Positions 37,798 to 47,920 are shown, numbered from the stretch's first letter. The stretch is DNA of 64,000 nucleotides from Blastochloris tepida (GCF_003966715.1 NZ_AP018907.1:1228001-1292000); one strand, 5' to 3'. Notes: a model not told the origin generated them from the letters alone. Program-made: numbers and translations.

Positions 37798-38113
37798 ACA
37801 GAGCGCGCCCGTCCGGGCCTGCCGGTCGGGAACCTTCTCGGTGCGAGTGCGTCGAAGGAGCGGATGGCATACGTATGATGCCGGAAGCGTGATGGCGGCG
37901 GCCATCGCCAAACCGGTGGGACGGTCGATATGATTCCGGCAAAGCCATAGTATCGCGCGAAACAATGCGTGACCTTCCGCACCGCGGTGTGACGGTCTGC
38001 GCACCCAATGGACAAGACAAAACGTCAATTTGAATGTATTTTAAAATTCAGAATGAACCGAACCAACGCAACAACGGGGGAACGAAGCGCCCACGAGCGA
38101 CGGGAATGAAACG
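37798..38113. other. fixR-nifA intergenic region
   Basis: A 316-bp gap without a gene, GC-rich at first and AT-rich in its last 90 bases. Near 37965-38000 two imperfect copies of TGACNNTCNGC(A/G)C follow each other. The palindrome at 38031-38050 lies in the AT-rich part. The gap is long enough for nifA to have its own promoter. Confidence 0.5.
38031..38050. promoter_or_regulatory. TGAAT-N10-ATTCA palindrome upstream of nifA
   Basis: TGAATGTATTTTAAAATTCA, with a near-palindromic centre ATTTTAAAAT, lies 64-83 bp before the nifA ATG in an AT-rich pocket. It is a plausible regulator site or part of a promoter. It matches neither the NifA site nor the FNR/FixK consensus. Confidence 0.4.
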
Positions 38114-39865
38114 ATGAACCATGGACCGCTTGATGTTCTCGTCCCGACGTCGCACGCAACTGCAGGTGCTTCCGTGCCGTTCAGCGAGATCGCCCTTACC
38201 GGCGTCTACGAAATCTCGAAGATCCTGGCTTCGCCGAACCGGCTGGAGACCACGCTGTCCAACGTGATGGGCCTCCTGTGGTCCTTCATGCAGATGCGTC
38301 ACGGCATCATCTCGCTGCTGGCCGATGACGGCGTGCCGGACATCGTGGTCGGCGCCGGCTGGAGCGAGGGCTCGGACGCGCGCTACCGCGCCCGCCTGCC
38401 GGAACTGGCGGTCGGACAGATCATCGCCACCGGCGTGCCGCTGGTGGCCCAGAACATCGCCGGCCATCCGCTGTTCAGCGAGGCGGACGTGGCCGCCATG
38501 CAGGGCGGCGACGACACCTCCACCGTCTCCTTCATCGGCGTGCCGATCCGCATCGGCGCCAAGGTGGTCGGTACGCTGACCATCGACCGCATCTGGGACG
38601 GCAAGGCGGTGTTCCGCTTCGATGTCGACGTGCGCTTCCTCACCATGGTGGCGAACCTGATCGGCCAGACCGTGCAGCTTCACCGCGTGGTGGCGCGCGA
38701 CCGCGACCGGCTGATCGCCGAGACCCACCGGCTGCAGAAGCAGCTCTCCGAGTTCAAGGTGCCGGCCGACAGCGACAAGCGGGTCAAGGTGCGCGGCATC
38801 GTCGGCGACAGCCCGGCCATCCGCTCGGTGCTGCGCAAGATCGAGATCGTCGCCAAGTCGCATTCGCCGGTGCTGCTGCGCGGCGAATCCGGCACCGGCA
38901 AGGAGCTGTTCGCCCGCGCCATCCACGAGATGTCGCCGCGCGCGGACGGGCCGTTCGTCAAGGTCAACTGCGCCGCACTGCCCGAGTCGGTGCTGGAATC
39001 GGAGCTGTTCGGCCACGAGAAGGGGGCGTTCACCGGCGCGCTGAACGCGCGCAAGGGCCGCTTCGAGCTGGCCGACAAGGGCACGTTTTTCCTCGACGAG
39101 ATCGGCGAGATCTCGCCGGCCTTCCAGGCCAAGCTGCTGCGCGTGCTGCAGGAGAGCGAGTTCGAGCGGGTCGGCGGCACCAAGACCATCAAGGTCGACG
39201 TGCGCATCGTCACCGCCACCAACCGCAATCTGGAAGAGGCGGTGGCGCGCAACGACTTCCGCGCCGACCTCTACTACCGCATCAGCGTCGTGCCGCTGCT
39301 GCTGCCGCCGCTGCGCGAGCGCAAGAGCGACATCCCGCTGCTGGCCCAGGCGTTCCTGGAGCGCTTCAACGCCGACAATGGCCGCGAGCTGACCTTCGCC
39401 TCAGGCGCGCTCGAGGTGATGGCCAACTGCTACTTCCCCGGCAATGTGCGCGAGCTGGAGAATTGCGTGCACCGTACGGCGACGCTCGCCCACGGGCCGG
39501 TGATCACCCGCGACGACTTCGCCTGCCGGCTCGACCAGTGCCTGTCGTCGGTGCTGTGGAAGGGGCAGGTGGCGGCCTCGGGCAACCGGCCGCTGCCGGA
39601 ACTGCCGCTGCCGGTGGCACCGCAGACCCACGCGCGGGCGCCGGTCCCCGACGTGCCGCCGCCATCTCCGCCGCCGCGCGAGGAGCCGCCGCTCGACGCT
39701 TACCCGCTCGACGGCCACCGCAGCGCGGCCGAGCGCGAGCGGCTGCTCGACGCCATGGAGCGCTCGGGCTGGGTGCAGGCCAAGGCGGCGCGCATTCTCG
39801 GCCTCACGCCGCGCCAGATCGGCTACGCCCTGAAGAAGCACGGCATCCCGATCAAGCGGTTCTGA
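38114..39865 (+). CDS. nifA: NifA, sigma-54-dependent activator of nif genes
   Basis: A 583-residue enhancer-binding protein. An N-terminal GAF domain (about residues 25-185) precedes the AAA+ domain: Walker [21 protein letters not shown], the sigma-54 contact loop GAFTGA, and the Walker B-like [21 protein letters not shown] Pro-rich linker leads to the C-terminal helix-turn-helix ([20 protein letters not shown]). The cysteine pattern of oxygen-sensitive alphaproteobacterial NifA is present: C-x11-C in [14 protein letters not shown] and C-x4-C in ACRLDQC. It should therefore be active only at low oxygen. It would bind the TGT-N10-ACA sites seen before nifB, nifH and fixA. Confidence 0.97.
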   Translation: MNHGPLDVLVPTSHATAGASVPFSEIALTGVYEISKILASPNRLETTLSNVMGLLWSFMQMRHGIISLLADDGVPDIVVGAGWSEGSDARYRARLPELAVGQIIATGVPLVAQNIAGHPLFSEADVAAMQGGDDTSTVSFIGVPIRIGAKVVGTLTIDRIWDGKAVFRFDVDVRFLTMVANLIGQTVQLHRVVARDRDRLIAETHRLQKQLSEFKVPADSDKRVKVRGIVGDSPAIRSVLRKIEIVAKSHSPVLLRGESGTGKELFARAIHEMSPRADGPFVKVNCAALPESVLESELFGHEKGAFTGALNARKGRFELADKGTFFLDEIGEISPAFQAKLLRVLQESEFERVGGTKTIKVDVRIVTATNRNLEEAVARNDFRADLYYRISVVPLLLPPLRERKSDIPLLAQAFLERFNADNGRELTFASGALEVMANCYFPGNVRELENCVHRTATLAHGPVITRDDFACRLDQCLSSVLWKGQVAASGNRPLPELPLPVAPQTHARAPVPDVPPPSPPPREEPPLDAYPLDGHRSAAERERLLDAMERSGWVQAKAARILGLTPRQIGYALKKHGIPIKRF

Positions 39866-39957
39866 GGAAGCGGGTCCGATCCCGTCCGCGCGGTTTTGCA
39901 CGCAAGGGTCAATTCCGCGCGGCGAATGTACCGGCGGCGTCGTTTCCGGCGCGGGCG

Positions 39958-40126
39958 GTGTCATCCCGGACGGCGCGAAGCGCCGAGCCGGGATCGTCAT
40001 CCGGAAAAGAGCCCCCTTCCTGAAAACGGTCCCGGCTCGCGCGCCTTCGGCCCTTGGCCGGGACGACGACCTCTCCCCCGCGTCATCCCGGACGGCGCGA
40101 AGCGCCGAGCCGGGATCGTTCTCCGG
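39958..40126. repeat. Family D palindromic repeats between nifA and the nifB promoter
   Basis: GTCATCCCGGACGGCGCGAAGCGCCGAGCCGGGATCG occurs twice in succession (from 39960 and from 40082), with an inverted related unit between. It lies directly upstream of the NifA sites. Confidence 0.8.
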
Positions 40127-40192
40127 AAAGGCGGTCTCTTCCCGCGCCGGACTGACAACCACTCGCAGAATGTCGGGCGGTTCGGACCGCTT

Positions 40193-40227
40193 TGTCGGAG
40201 TTCCGACATCGTGTCGCGCCCATGACA
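40193..40227. promoter_or_regulatory. Two adjacent NifA upstream activating sequences for nifB
   Basis: TGTCGGAGTTCCGACA (40193-40208) and TGTCGCGCCCATGACA (40212-40227) are both exact TGT-N10-ACA. They lie about 80-100 bp upstream of the start expected from the -24/-12 promoter, the usual NifA distance. Confidence 0.88.
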
Positions 40228-40275
40228 GCGCGGAATTTCGCTGAAAGTCCTGAGCGAATGTCGGTTCGGCGCGTG

Positions 40276-40290
40276 TGGCACAGGGTTTGA
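40276..40290 (+). promoter_or_regulatory. Sigma-54 (-24/-12) promoter of nifB
   Basis: TGGCAC-N5-TTGA. Transcription would begin near 40301, which excludes the GTG at 40298 and supports the ATG at 40328 as the nifB start. Confidence 0.85.
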
Positions 40291-40327
40291 ATGGCAGGTG
40301 GGCACCCGTCCCTGGAGATCCCCCGCC

Positions 40328-41806
40328 ATGGCCTTCGTCCCGCTCGATGCCCTCACCACGACGACCTCGGCCAAGGCCATGCGCGAGACGCTCTCGAAAT
40401 CCGGCTGCACCTCCACCTCCTGCGGCTCGGACGCCGGCGCCTCCGACCTGCCGCCGGATGTCTGGGCGCGCATCAAGGACCATCCGTGCTATTCGGAGGA
40501 GGCGCACCACTTCTTCGCCCGCATGCACGTGGCCGTGGCGCCAGCCTGCAATATCCAGTGCCACTACTGCAACCGCAAGTTCGACTGCGCCAATGAGAGC
40601 CGCCCCGGCGTGGTCTCCGAGCGGCTGTCGCCCGAGGAGGCGCTGCGCAAGGTGGTCACGGTGGCCAATGAGGTGCCGCAGCTGTCGGTGCTCGGCATCG
40701 CCGGGCCGGGCGATGCGCTGTTCGACTGGAAGCGCACCAAGCGCACCTTCGAGCTGGTGTCCGAGGTCATCCCCGACATCAAGCTCTGCGTCTCGACCAA
40801 CGGCCTCGCGCTGCCCGACCATGTCGAGGAGCTGGCGGCGATGAAGGTCGATCACGTCACCATCACCATCAACATGGTCGATCCCGCGATCGGCGAGAAG
40901 ATCCATCCGTGGATCTATTTCCAGGGCCGGCGCTACACCGGCATCGAGGCGTCGCGGATTCTGCACGAGCGGCAGATGCTGGGCCTGGAGATGCTGACCA
41001 AGCGCGGCATCCTGGTGAAGGTCAATTCGGTGCTGATCCCCGGCATCAATGACCAACATCTGCCGGCGGTGAATGCCGCCGTGACCAAGCGCGGCGCCTT
41101 CCTGCACAACATCATGCCGCTGATCTCGGACGCCGCGCACGGCACGCATTTCGGCCTCACCGGCCAGCGCGGGCCGACGCATGCCGAGCTTGAGGCGGTG
41201 CAGGCGAAATGCGGCGGCGGCGCCAAGCTGATGCGCCATTGCCGGCAGTGCCGCGCCGACGCAGTGGGGCTGCTCGGCGAGGACCGCGGCCAGCAGTTCA
41301 CGCTCGACCGGATTGCCGACACCGTGACCTACGACGCCTCAAAGCGCGAGGCCTATCGCGACGTGGTGGCGCGCGAGCGCGAGGACCGCGAGAAGGCGAA
41401 GGAGGCGGCGATGCAGAACCTCGGCAATGCGGCGGCCGCGGCCGAGCTGCTGGTGGCGGTGGCGACGCGCGGCGGCGGCCGCGTCAACCAGCATTTCGGC
41501 CACGCCCGCGAGTTCCAGCTCTACCGCGCGACGCCGGAAGGGATCGCCTTCATGGGCCTGCGCCGTCTGGAAGACGCCTACTGCAAAGACGGCGAAGGCG
41601 AGGCTAATATTCTCGAGTCGATCATCGCTGCGCTTCAGGGCGTCGATCTCGTGCTGGTCGGCAAGATCGGCGATGCCCCGAAGGGCAAACTCGAAGGCGC
41701 CGGCTTGAACGTCAGCGACGAGTATGCCCACGACTACATCGAGACCGCGATTTCCGATTACTACGCCCGGAAGTTCGGTGCCGCACCGCGTGCGTTGTCG
41801 GCTTGA
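40328..41806 (+). CDS. nifB: NifB, FeMo-cofactor core synthase (radical SAM)
   Basis: A 492-residue radical-SAM enzyme that fuses two [4Fe-4S] clusters with an interstitial carbide to make the NifB-co precursor. The SAM cluster motif is CNIQCHYCNRKF. Later cysteines (KLMRHCRQCRADAVGLLGED) bind the substrate clusters. The last 110 residues are a NifX/NafY-like domain (VATRGGGRVNQHFGHAREFQ) that can hold the product, the usual two-domain form in this group. First gene of an operon with fdxN, an LRV protein, nifZ and nifT, under two NifA sites and a -24/-12 promoter. Confidence 0.97.
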   Translation: MAFVPLDALTTTTSAKAMRETLSKSGCTSTSCGSDAGASDLPPDVWARIKDHPCYSEEAHHFFARMHVAVAPACNIQCHYCNRKFDCANESRPGVVSERLSPEEALRKVVTVANEVPQLSVLGIAGPGDALFDWKRTKRTFELVSEVIPDIKLCVSTNGLALPDHVEELAAMKVDHVTITINMVDPAIGEKIHPWIYFQGRRYTGIEASRILHERQMLGLEMLTKRGILVKVNSVLIPGINDQHLPAVNAAVTKRGAFLHNIMPLISDAAHGTHFGLTGQRGPTHAELEAVQAKCGGGAKLMRHCRQCRADAVGLLGEDRGQQFTLDRIADTVTYDASKREAYRDVVAREREDREKAKEAAMQNLGNAAAAAELLVAVATRGGGRVNQHFGHAREFQLYRATPEGIAFMGLRRLEDAYCKDGEGEANILESIIAALQGVDLVLVGKIGDAPKGKLEGAGLNVSDEYAHDYIETAISDYYARKFGAAPRALSA

Positions 41807-41833
41807 TCCCAATCGTTGAGACAGGAGTGAACC

Positions 41834-42025
41834 ATGGCCTACAAGATCGTTGCTTCCCAGTGCACCGTGTGCGGTGCGTGCGAGTTCGAGTGCCCGAACG
41901 CCGCCATCAAGATGAAGGGCGACATCTACGTCATCGACGCCGCCAAGTGCACCGAGTGCGATGGCGATGCGCCGAAGTGCGCGGCGGTGTGCCCGGTGCC
42001 GAACACCTGCGTTCCGGCCAAATGA
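41834..42025 (+). CDS. fdxN: FdxN, 2[4Fe-4S] ferredoxin
   Basis: A 63-residue bacterial-type ferredoxin. Cluster motifs are [12 protein letters not shown] and [16 protein letters not shown], the second with the longer loop found in nif-associated ferredoxins. In relatives it gives electrons to nitrogenase or to NifB. GGAG precedes the ATG. Its stop overlaps the start of the LRV gene (ATGA). Confidence 0.95.
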   Translation: MAYKIVASQCTVCGACEFECPNAAIKMKGDIYVIDAAKCTECDGDAPKCAAVCPVPNTCVPAK

Positions 42026-42798
42026 GTGCCGGGGCGGCACCGGAGCAGGACACCGTCGACTGGCTCGGCCGGCCGGTGTCCTGCGTCGACTGCCCCCATG
42101 ACGAGATGCGGCAGGAAGGCCGCTGCGACCTCGGCCGGGTCTGCGTTCGCGACCGGCGCTCGAAGCGCATCGACAACTTCTTTGCCGCCAATCCGGATCT
42201 GGCGGCGCGCTACCTCGGCCATCCCTATTTCGAGGTGCGCGTGCTGGCGGCCAAGCATGCCAGCGTGTTCACGCTGACACCGCTGCTCGCCGATCCGGAG
42301 CCGGACGTGCGGGCGATGGCGGCCTATCGGCTGCCGGTCGCCCGCATCCTGCCGCTTCAGCACGATCCGGACCGCAAGGTGCGCGCCGTCGTCGCCCAGC
42401 GCGTCGAGGGCGCGGCCCTGGTCGCCATGTTCGGCGACGAGGACTATCTCGTGCGCATCCTGGCGGTGCGCCGCGCGCCGCCGGATGCGCTGCCGATCGC
42501 CATGAGCGATCCCGATCCGCAGGTGCGCTGCGAGGTCGTCCAGCGCATCGGCGAGGAATTCCTGCCGGCGATGGCGGTGGACGACAATCCGCTGGTGCGG
42601 CTCGCCGTCGCCGAGCGGCTGCCGCCGTCGCAGCTTCCGGCGCTGGCCGCCGATCCCGATCTGCGGGTGCGCTACGTGGTCGCCGAGCGCGGCGAGGCGG
42701 CGGCGCTGATGAAGCTGATCGACGATCCAGACCCCGAGGTGCAGGCCAAGGCCCGCGCCCGTTGGACAGACCTTTCAATTGGGAAGACACCGGCATGA
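42022..42798 (+). CDS. Leucine-rich-variant protein with an N-terminal Fe-S site
   Basis: A 258-residue protein. The N-terminal cysteine set C-x2-C-x10-C-x5-C ([15 protein letters not shown], then VC) should hold a [4Fe-4S] cluster. The rest is a run of about eight 24-residue helical repeats ([45 protein letters not shown]), the LRV type. The same architecture is known from the Azotobacter vinelandii LRV protein encoded downstream of nifB. Its job is unknown; co-translation with fdxN and nifZ (ATGA overlaps at both ends) ties it to nitrogenase maturation. Confidence 0.88.
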   Translation: MSAGAAPEQDTVDWLGRPVSCVDCPHDEMRQEGRCDLGRVCVRDRRSKRIDNFFAANPDLAARYLGHPYFEVRVLAAKHASVFTLTPLLADPEPDVRAMAAYRLPVARILPLQHDPDRKVRAVVAQRVEGAALVAMFGDEDYLVRILAVRRAPPDALPIAMSDPDPQVRCEVVQRIGEEFLPAMAVDDNPLVRLAVAERLPPSQLPALAADPDLRVRYVVAERGEAAALMKLIDDPDPEVQAKARARWTDLSIGKTPA

Positions 42799-43094
42799 TC
42801 ACCGACGAAGCGATCGAGGTCTACGACCCGCCGGCGTTCCAGCCCGGCGAGAAGGTGCGTGCCACCAAATACGTCAAGAACGACGGCACCTATCCGCTCA
42901 AGGATATCGGCGAGGTTCTGGTGAAGAAGGGCGATGTCGGCTATGTGCGCGACATCGGCACCTACCTGCAGCGCTTCTACGTCTATGCGGTCGAGTTCGT
43001 CGACCGCGGCACCATCGTCGGCATGCGGGGCAGGGAACTGGTCAGCCTCGACAAAGCCACCACCGAGACCGCGACCGAGGAATCCAATCCATGA
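42795..43094 (+). CDS. nifZ: NifZ
   Basis: A 99-residue NifZ-family protein, which helps form the P-cluster of the MoFe protein. The conserved core FQPGEKVRATKYVKNDGTYP, KKGDVGYVRDIGTYLQRFYV and AVEFVDRGTIVGMRGREL is complete. The ATG at 42795 overlaps the LRV stop (ATGA) and is chosen over an in-frame TTG upstream. Its own stop overlaps the nifT start. Confidence 0.95.
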   Translation: MITDEAIEVYDPPAFQPGEKVRATKYVKNDGTYPLKDIGEVLVKKGDVGYVRDIGTYLQRFYVYAVEFVDRGTIVGMRGRELVSLDKATTETATEESNP

Positions 43095-43297
43095 AGCTGA
43101 TGATCCGCAAGACCGACAAGGGCCTGTCCGCCTACGCCCCCAAGAAGGATCTCGAAGAACCGATCGTCGAGACCGAAAAGGAGGATCTGTGGGGCGGTTG
43201 GGTGAAGCTGAAGAACGGCTGGGTGCTGCTGCTGCCGGAAATGCCGGCCGACACCCGCCTGCCGGTGACGGTCGAAGCCAAGAAGATGGGCGATTGA
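43091..43297 (+). CDS. nifT: NifT (FixU-like)
   Basis: A 68-residue member of the NifT/FixU family, MKLMIRKTDKGLSAYAPKKD, with GGWVKLKNGWVLLLPEMPAD in the second half. Function unknown; it always accompanies nif genes. ATGA overlap with nifZ. It ends the nifB operon and is followed by repeats. Confidence 0.93.
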   Translation: MKLMIRKTDKGLSAYAPKKDLEEPIVETEKEDLWGGWVKLKNGWVLLLPEMPADTRLPVTVEAKKMGD

Positions 43298-43329
43298 GCG
43301 AGGTCGGGTGAGGGGGAATGGCGCAGGGC

Positions 43330-43645
43330 GTCGGGCGGAATGGCGCAGCGTAGTCCGCCATTTCGTTGTTTGGCGTCACGTCGGCGCAATACGCTGTCGC
43401 TATTGCGCCCTACGAGACTGCGGGCCTTGTCATCCCGGCAAGCGGGTAGGGCGGAATAGCGCAGCGTATTCCGCCGGGACTGCCGCCAGTCGTGCGCTGT
43501 GGCGCAATACGCTTCGCTATTGCGCCCTACGACACGACGGGCCTCGTCATTCCGGGCGAGGCGCAAGGCAAGCCGGGATCGTGCGCAGGAAAGGCTCTGT
43601 TCCGGGAAACGCCCCCGGCTCGCGCTTCGCTTGGCCCGGGGCGAC
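43330..43645. repeat. Family C repeats, copies 3 and 4, followed by a family D unit
   Basis: Copy 3 at 43330-43413 (GTCGGGCGGAATGGCGCAGC to TTGCGCCCTAC) and copy 4 at 43446-43530 (GTAGGGCGGAATAGCGCAGC to TTGCGCCCTAC) lie in the same orientation, 32 bp apart. A family D hairpin follows at 43547-43645. No gene in the whole gap 43298-43688. Confidence 0.88.
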
Positions 43646-43688
43646 GGGTTGGCTTCATGATCGGTGACGACCTTCGGAGACTGACGAC

Positions 43689-44525
43689 ATGACCGGCGTT
43701 CCGGCCCCGCTGACATTCGCCGATATTCGGGACGGCTTTGCCGCCGGCCGGCTGGTGCCCTATCTCGGCGCCGGCGTGTTCGGGACGGACTGCGCGGTGC
43801 CGACCACGCCGATCGCGCTGTCGCATGCGCTGAACGCCCGGGTGGCGGTGTCGGGGCGGATTCGCGACAATCTGTGGCAGACCGCACAATTCATCGAGAG
43901 CCGGCGCCATCGCAAGACGCTGAATGCGCTGATGGCCGAGATCTTCCGGCCGGAGGTCGCGCCCACGGCGCTGCATCGCCATCTTGCGACGCTGAAGCTG
44001 CCGCTGATCGTCGACACCTGGTACGACGGCGCGATGCGGGCGGCGCTGCTGGAGACCGGCCGCACCGATTGGTGCGAGGTCCAGGGCGTCACGCGCTCGG
44101 GCGAGGATGAGGACATCTGGACCCGGACGTTCGATGCGGCGGGCGAGGAGATCGACCCCGGCACGGCCGACCGCTTCACCACCGTGCTCTACAAGCCGCA
44201 TGGCGCGGTGGGCACGCGCGGTACCGTGCTGGTGTCGGATTCCGACTATGTCGAGGTTCTGACGGAAATCGACATCCAGACGCCGATCCCCGAGGTGGTG
44301 AAGGCGCGGCGCTCGGCGCTGGGCTTCGTGTTCCTCGGCTGCCGGTTCGACGACCAGATGCTGCGCACCTTCGCGCGCCAGATCGCAAAGCGCTCGGCCG
44401 GCCCCAATATCTGGGTGGCCGAGGACGCCTCGCTCACCCGCAATGAGCGGGCCTTTCTCGCCGAGCAGTCGATCGCGCTGATCGACGCGCCGCTTGGCGA
44501 TGCGCTGGCGGCGTTGGCGGGGTAG
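43689..44525 (+). CDS. SIR2-like domain protein within the nif region
   Basis: A 278-residue protein of the SIR2-like (SIR2_2) NAD-binding group. Visible are the nucleotide loop RLVPYLGAGVFG, a histidine in VLYKPHGAVGTRG, the strand SALGFVFLGCRFDDQMLRTF and ANIWVAE-type ending GPNIWVAEDASL. It lacks the cysteine zinc finger of classical sirtuins, so deacylase activity is doubtful; many SIR2_2 proteins act as NADases. It sits between nifT and the ferredoxin-nifH block, with repeats before it. No nif function is established. Confidence 0.75.
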   Translation: MTGVPAPLTFADIRDGFAAGRLVPYLGAGVFGTDCAVPTTPIALSHALNARVAVSGRIRDNLWQTAQFIESRRHRKTLNALMAEIFRPEVAPTALHRHLATLKLPLIVDTWYDGAMRAALLETGRTDWCEVQGVTRSGEDEDIWTRTFDAAGEEIDPGTADRFTTVLYKPHGAVGTRGTVLVSDSDYVEVLTEIDIQTPIPEVVKARRSALGFVFLGCRFDDQMLRTFARQIAKRSAGPNIWVAEDASLTRNERAFLAEQSIALIDAPLGDALAALAG

Positions 44526-44556
44526 GGCGTCGTCGCGACGCATCTTGCGCCGAGAT

Positions 44557-44597
44557 TGTCATCCCGGGTCTCGGCTTACGCCTCGCCCGGGACGACA
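44557..44597. repeat. Family D hairpin between convergent genes
   Basis: GTCATCCCGGGTCTCGGCTT and GCCTCGCCCGGGACGAC form an imperfect hairpin between the ends of the SIR2-like gene and the convergent ferredoxin gene, well placed as a two-way terminator. Confidence 0.6.
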
Positions 44598-44618
44598 GTG
44601 TGGAGCGACAGGCCTGCG

Positions 44619-44984
44619 TTACGCGCCGCCGGGCTCGCCGCTGAAACGCACCAGAATGTCCTGATCGCGGACGATCATCTGGCAGGCCAGGCGGAAGCGG
44701 GGCGGGATGTCGTCGTTCTCGGCGCGCGCGATCTCCTCGGGCGTGATCTTGCCGAGCGACTTCAGCACGGTCTTTTCCTTCTCGGTGAGGTCCATGCCCA
44801 TGGTCTTGTCGGACAGCGGGACGACCTCGATCAGGCAGGACGCGCATTCGCCGTTCTGGCAATCGAACGGAATCGGGATGCTGTTCTTCTGGGCGAGCGC
44901 CAGCACGGTGCCGCGGTCGCCGGCCACGGCGTAGACGGTGACGTCCTTGTGCAGGCGAGGCGAAGAGAATGTGACGTTGGGCAT
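44619..44984 (-). CDS. [2Fe-2S] plant-type ferredoxin, nif-associated
   Basis: A 121-residue ferredoxin with the ligand set C-x4-C-x2-C in FDCQNGECASCLIEV and a final cysteine in FRLACQMIVRDQD. Nif-linked [2Fe-2S] ferredoxins of this kind (FdxD-like) occur near nifH in related diazotrophs. It may donate electrons to nitrogenase or protect it. Start MPNVTFSSPRLHKD at 44984, with GGGGGGA upstream; the longer frame upstream is not protein-like. It is divergent from nifH and may share the palindromic NifA site at 45251. Confidence 0.88.
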   Translation of the reverse strand: MPNVTFSSPRLHKDVTVYAVAGDRGTVLALAQKNSIPIPFDCQNGECASCLIEVVPLSDKTMGMDLTEKEKTVLKSLGKITPEEIARAENDDIPPRFRLACQMIVRDQDILVRFSGEPGGA

Positions 44985-45250
44985 CGGGAAGTCCCCCCTG
45001 TTGATGTCCGTGCCGCGTGATGACGACCACGCGCGCCGCGAAGCAAGCAAGGCGCAGGCCAGCAAGGCAAAAAAGTGCACGAATCCGTTCTTTTCCGTCC
45101 GGCCCGGTCCGCATGGCTGGAACTTGCGGCCGATCGGTCGCGCCGCGGGGGCAGACAGGCCCAGCCGTTCGCGGATGTACGAAGCCGATCGCCGGCCGTG
45201 TCCGCAGTCGTGTCGGCGGCCGGCCGCGGCGCGACAGGCGTGTCGCGTTT

Positions 45251-45266
45251 TGTCGGAGATCTGACA
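45251..45266. promoter_or_regulatory. NifA upstream activating sequence before nifH
   Basis: TGTCGGAGATCTGACA, an exact TGT-N10-ACA, centred about 125 bp before the start predicted from the -24/-12 promoter. Because the site is palindromic it could also serve the divergent ferredoxin gene. Confidence 0.88.
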
Positions 45267-45358
45267 GCCCTCCGGCGCCCGAATGTATCGATGGCGCGTT
45301 TCAACAAGCCGTTGATTTGGAACGATTAAATTCGAACGTTTGCGGCCCCGGCGCGAGT

Positions 45359-45373
45359 TGGCACGCGACTTGA
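45359..45373 (+). promoter_or_regulatory. Sigma-54 promoter of nifHDK
   Basis: TGGCAC-N5-TTGA. The leader to the nifH ATG would be about 75 nt. Confidence 0.87.
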
Positions 45374-45399
45374 AGTGAAGGCTGGCGAGGCGGCATTGA

Positions 45400-46350
<951 letters not shown>

Positions 46351-46360
46351 GCCATCACCT

Positions 46361-46386
46361 CCGGGCCGGTCGAGCGGCCGGCCCGG
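46361..46386 (+). other. nifH-nifD intercistronic hairpin
   Basis: CCGGGCCGG (46361-46369) and CCGGCCCGG (46378-46386) form a perfect 9-bp GC stem with an 8-base loop 11 bases after nifH, with no T-run. Such hairpins can stabilise or process the nifH transcript so that more NifH than NifDK is made. Confidence 0.65.
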
Positions 46387-46417
46387 AACCTGCCGAGATC
46401 CCGATAGGGGAAATAGT

Positions 46418-47920
46418 ATGAGCCGCGACACCGAGAACGACGCCGCCTTCCGCGAGAAGCTGATCGAGGAGGTGCTGTCCGCCTATCCCGACAAGTTCGC
46501 CAAGCGCCGCCGCAAGCACCTCGCGGTCTCCAAGGCGCCGGCCGAGTCCGCCGACGAGCCTGAGCGCGTGCTCTCCGAGTGCGACGTGAAGTCCAACATC
46601 AAGTCGATCCCGGGCGTGATGACCATCCGCGGCTGCGCCTACGCCGGCTCGAAGGGCGTGGTGTGGGGCCCGGTGAAGGATCTGCTCCACATCAGCCACG
46701 GCCCGGTCGGCTGCGGCCACTATTCCGGCTCGCAGCGCCGCAACTACTACAACGGCACGACGGGCGTCGACGCCTTCGTCACCCTGCATGTCACCTCCGA
46801 CTTCCAGGAGCGCGACATCGTGTTCGGCGGCGACAAGAAGCTCGAGAAGATCGTCGACGAGCTGGAGGTGATGTTCCCGCTGTCGAAGGGCATCACCGTG
46901 CAGTCGGAATGCCCGGTCGGCCTGATCGGCGACGACATCGAGGCGGTGGCCAAGAAGAAGGCCAAGGAGATCAACAAGACGATCATCCCGGTGCGCTGCG
47001 AGGGTTTCCGCGGCGTGTCGCAGTCGCTCGGCCACCACATCGCCAACGACACCATCCGCGACTGGGTGCTCGACAAGAAGACGGTCGAGTTCGAGTCGAC
47101 GCCCTACGACGTCAACATCATCGGCGACTACAATATCGGCGGCGACGCCTGGGCCTCGCGCCGTCTCCTTGAGGAGATCGGGCTGCGCGTCATCGGCATG
47201 TGGTCGGGCGACGCGACGCTGGCCGAGATGGAACGCGCGCCGAAGGCCAAGCTCAACCTCATCCACTGCTACCGGTCGATGAACTACATCTGCCGGCACA
47301 TGGAGGAGAAGCACGGCGTCCATTGGCTGGAATACAACTTCTTCGGCCCGAGCCAGATCGCGGCGAGCTTGCGCAAGATCGCCAAGCAATTCGGCCCCGA
47401 GATCGAGGCGAACGCGGAGAAGGTGATCGCCAAGTACCAGCCGATGGTCGACGCCATCCTGGCCAAGTACAAGCCGCGGCTCGAAGGCAAGTCGGTGATG
47501 CTGTATGTCGGCGGCCTGCGCCCGCGTCACGTCGTCGATGCCTACACCGACCTCGGCATGGAGATCGTCGGCACCGGCTACGAGTTCGCCCACAACGACG
47601 ATTACCAGCGCACCGGGCATTATGTGAACGCCGGCACGCTGATCTATGACGACGTCACCGGCTACGAGCTGGAGAAGTTCGTCGAGAAGATCCGTCCCGA
47701 CCTCGTCGGCTCCGGCATCAAGGAGAAGTACCCGGTCCAGAAGATGGGCATTCCGTTCCGCCAGATGCACTCGTGGGACTATTCCGGTCCCTACCATGGC
47801 TATGACGGCTTCGCGATCTTCGCCCGCGACATGGATCTGGCGATCAACAACCCGGTGTGGGGCCTGTTCGATCCGCCGTGGAAGAAGGCGGACCAGAAGT
47901 TCCTCGAAGCCGCCGAATAA
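46418..47920 (+). CDS. nifD: Nitrogenase MoFe protein alpha chain
   Basis: A 500-residue alpha subunit. P-cluster ligands are in [37 protein letters not shown] and [16 protein letters not shown]. FeMo-co ligands are the cysteine in [20 protein letters not shown] and the histidine in [20 protein letters not shown]. Normal length for a molybdenum enzyme; no trace of the vanadium or iron-only forms. Confidence 0.99.
   Translation: MSRDTENDAAFREKLIEEVLSAYPDKFAKRRRKHLAVSKAPAESADEPERVLSECDVKSNIKSIPGVMTIRGCAYAGSKGVVWGPVKDLLHISHGPVGCGHYSGSQRRNYYNGTTGVDAFVTLHVTSDFQERDIVFGGDKKLEKIVDELEVMFPLSKGITVQSECPVGLIGDDIEAVAKKKAKEINKTIIPVRCEGFRGVSQSLGHHIANDTIRDWVLDKKTVEFESTPYDVNIIGDYNIGGDAWASRRLLEEIGLRVIGMWSGDATLAEMERAPKAKLNLIHCYRSMNYICRHMEEKHGVHWLEYNFFGPSQIAASLRKIAKQFGPEIEANAEKVIAKYQPMVDAILAKYKPRLEGKSVMLYVGGLRPRHVVDAYTDLGMEIVGTGYEFAHNDDYQRTGHYVNAGTLIYDDVTGYELEKFVEKIRPDLVGSGIKEKYPVQKMGIPFRQMHSWDYSGPYHGYDGFAIFARDMDLAINNPVWGLFDPPWKKADQKFLEAAE

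Noticed and set aside
40298..40327. Earlier GTG start for nifB
   Set aside because: It lies at or upstream of the transcription start predicted from the -24/-12 promoter.
45075..45095. Sigma-54 promoter for the divergent ferredoxin (GTGCAC...TTGC on the minus strand)
   Set aside because: The -24 box differs from TGGCAC and the spacing is one base short.
45311..45328. FNR/FixK box upstream of nifH (TTGAT...ATTAA)
   Set aside because: Half-sites are eight bases apart instead of four and the second half is imperfect.
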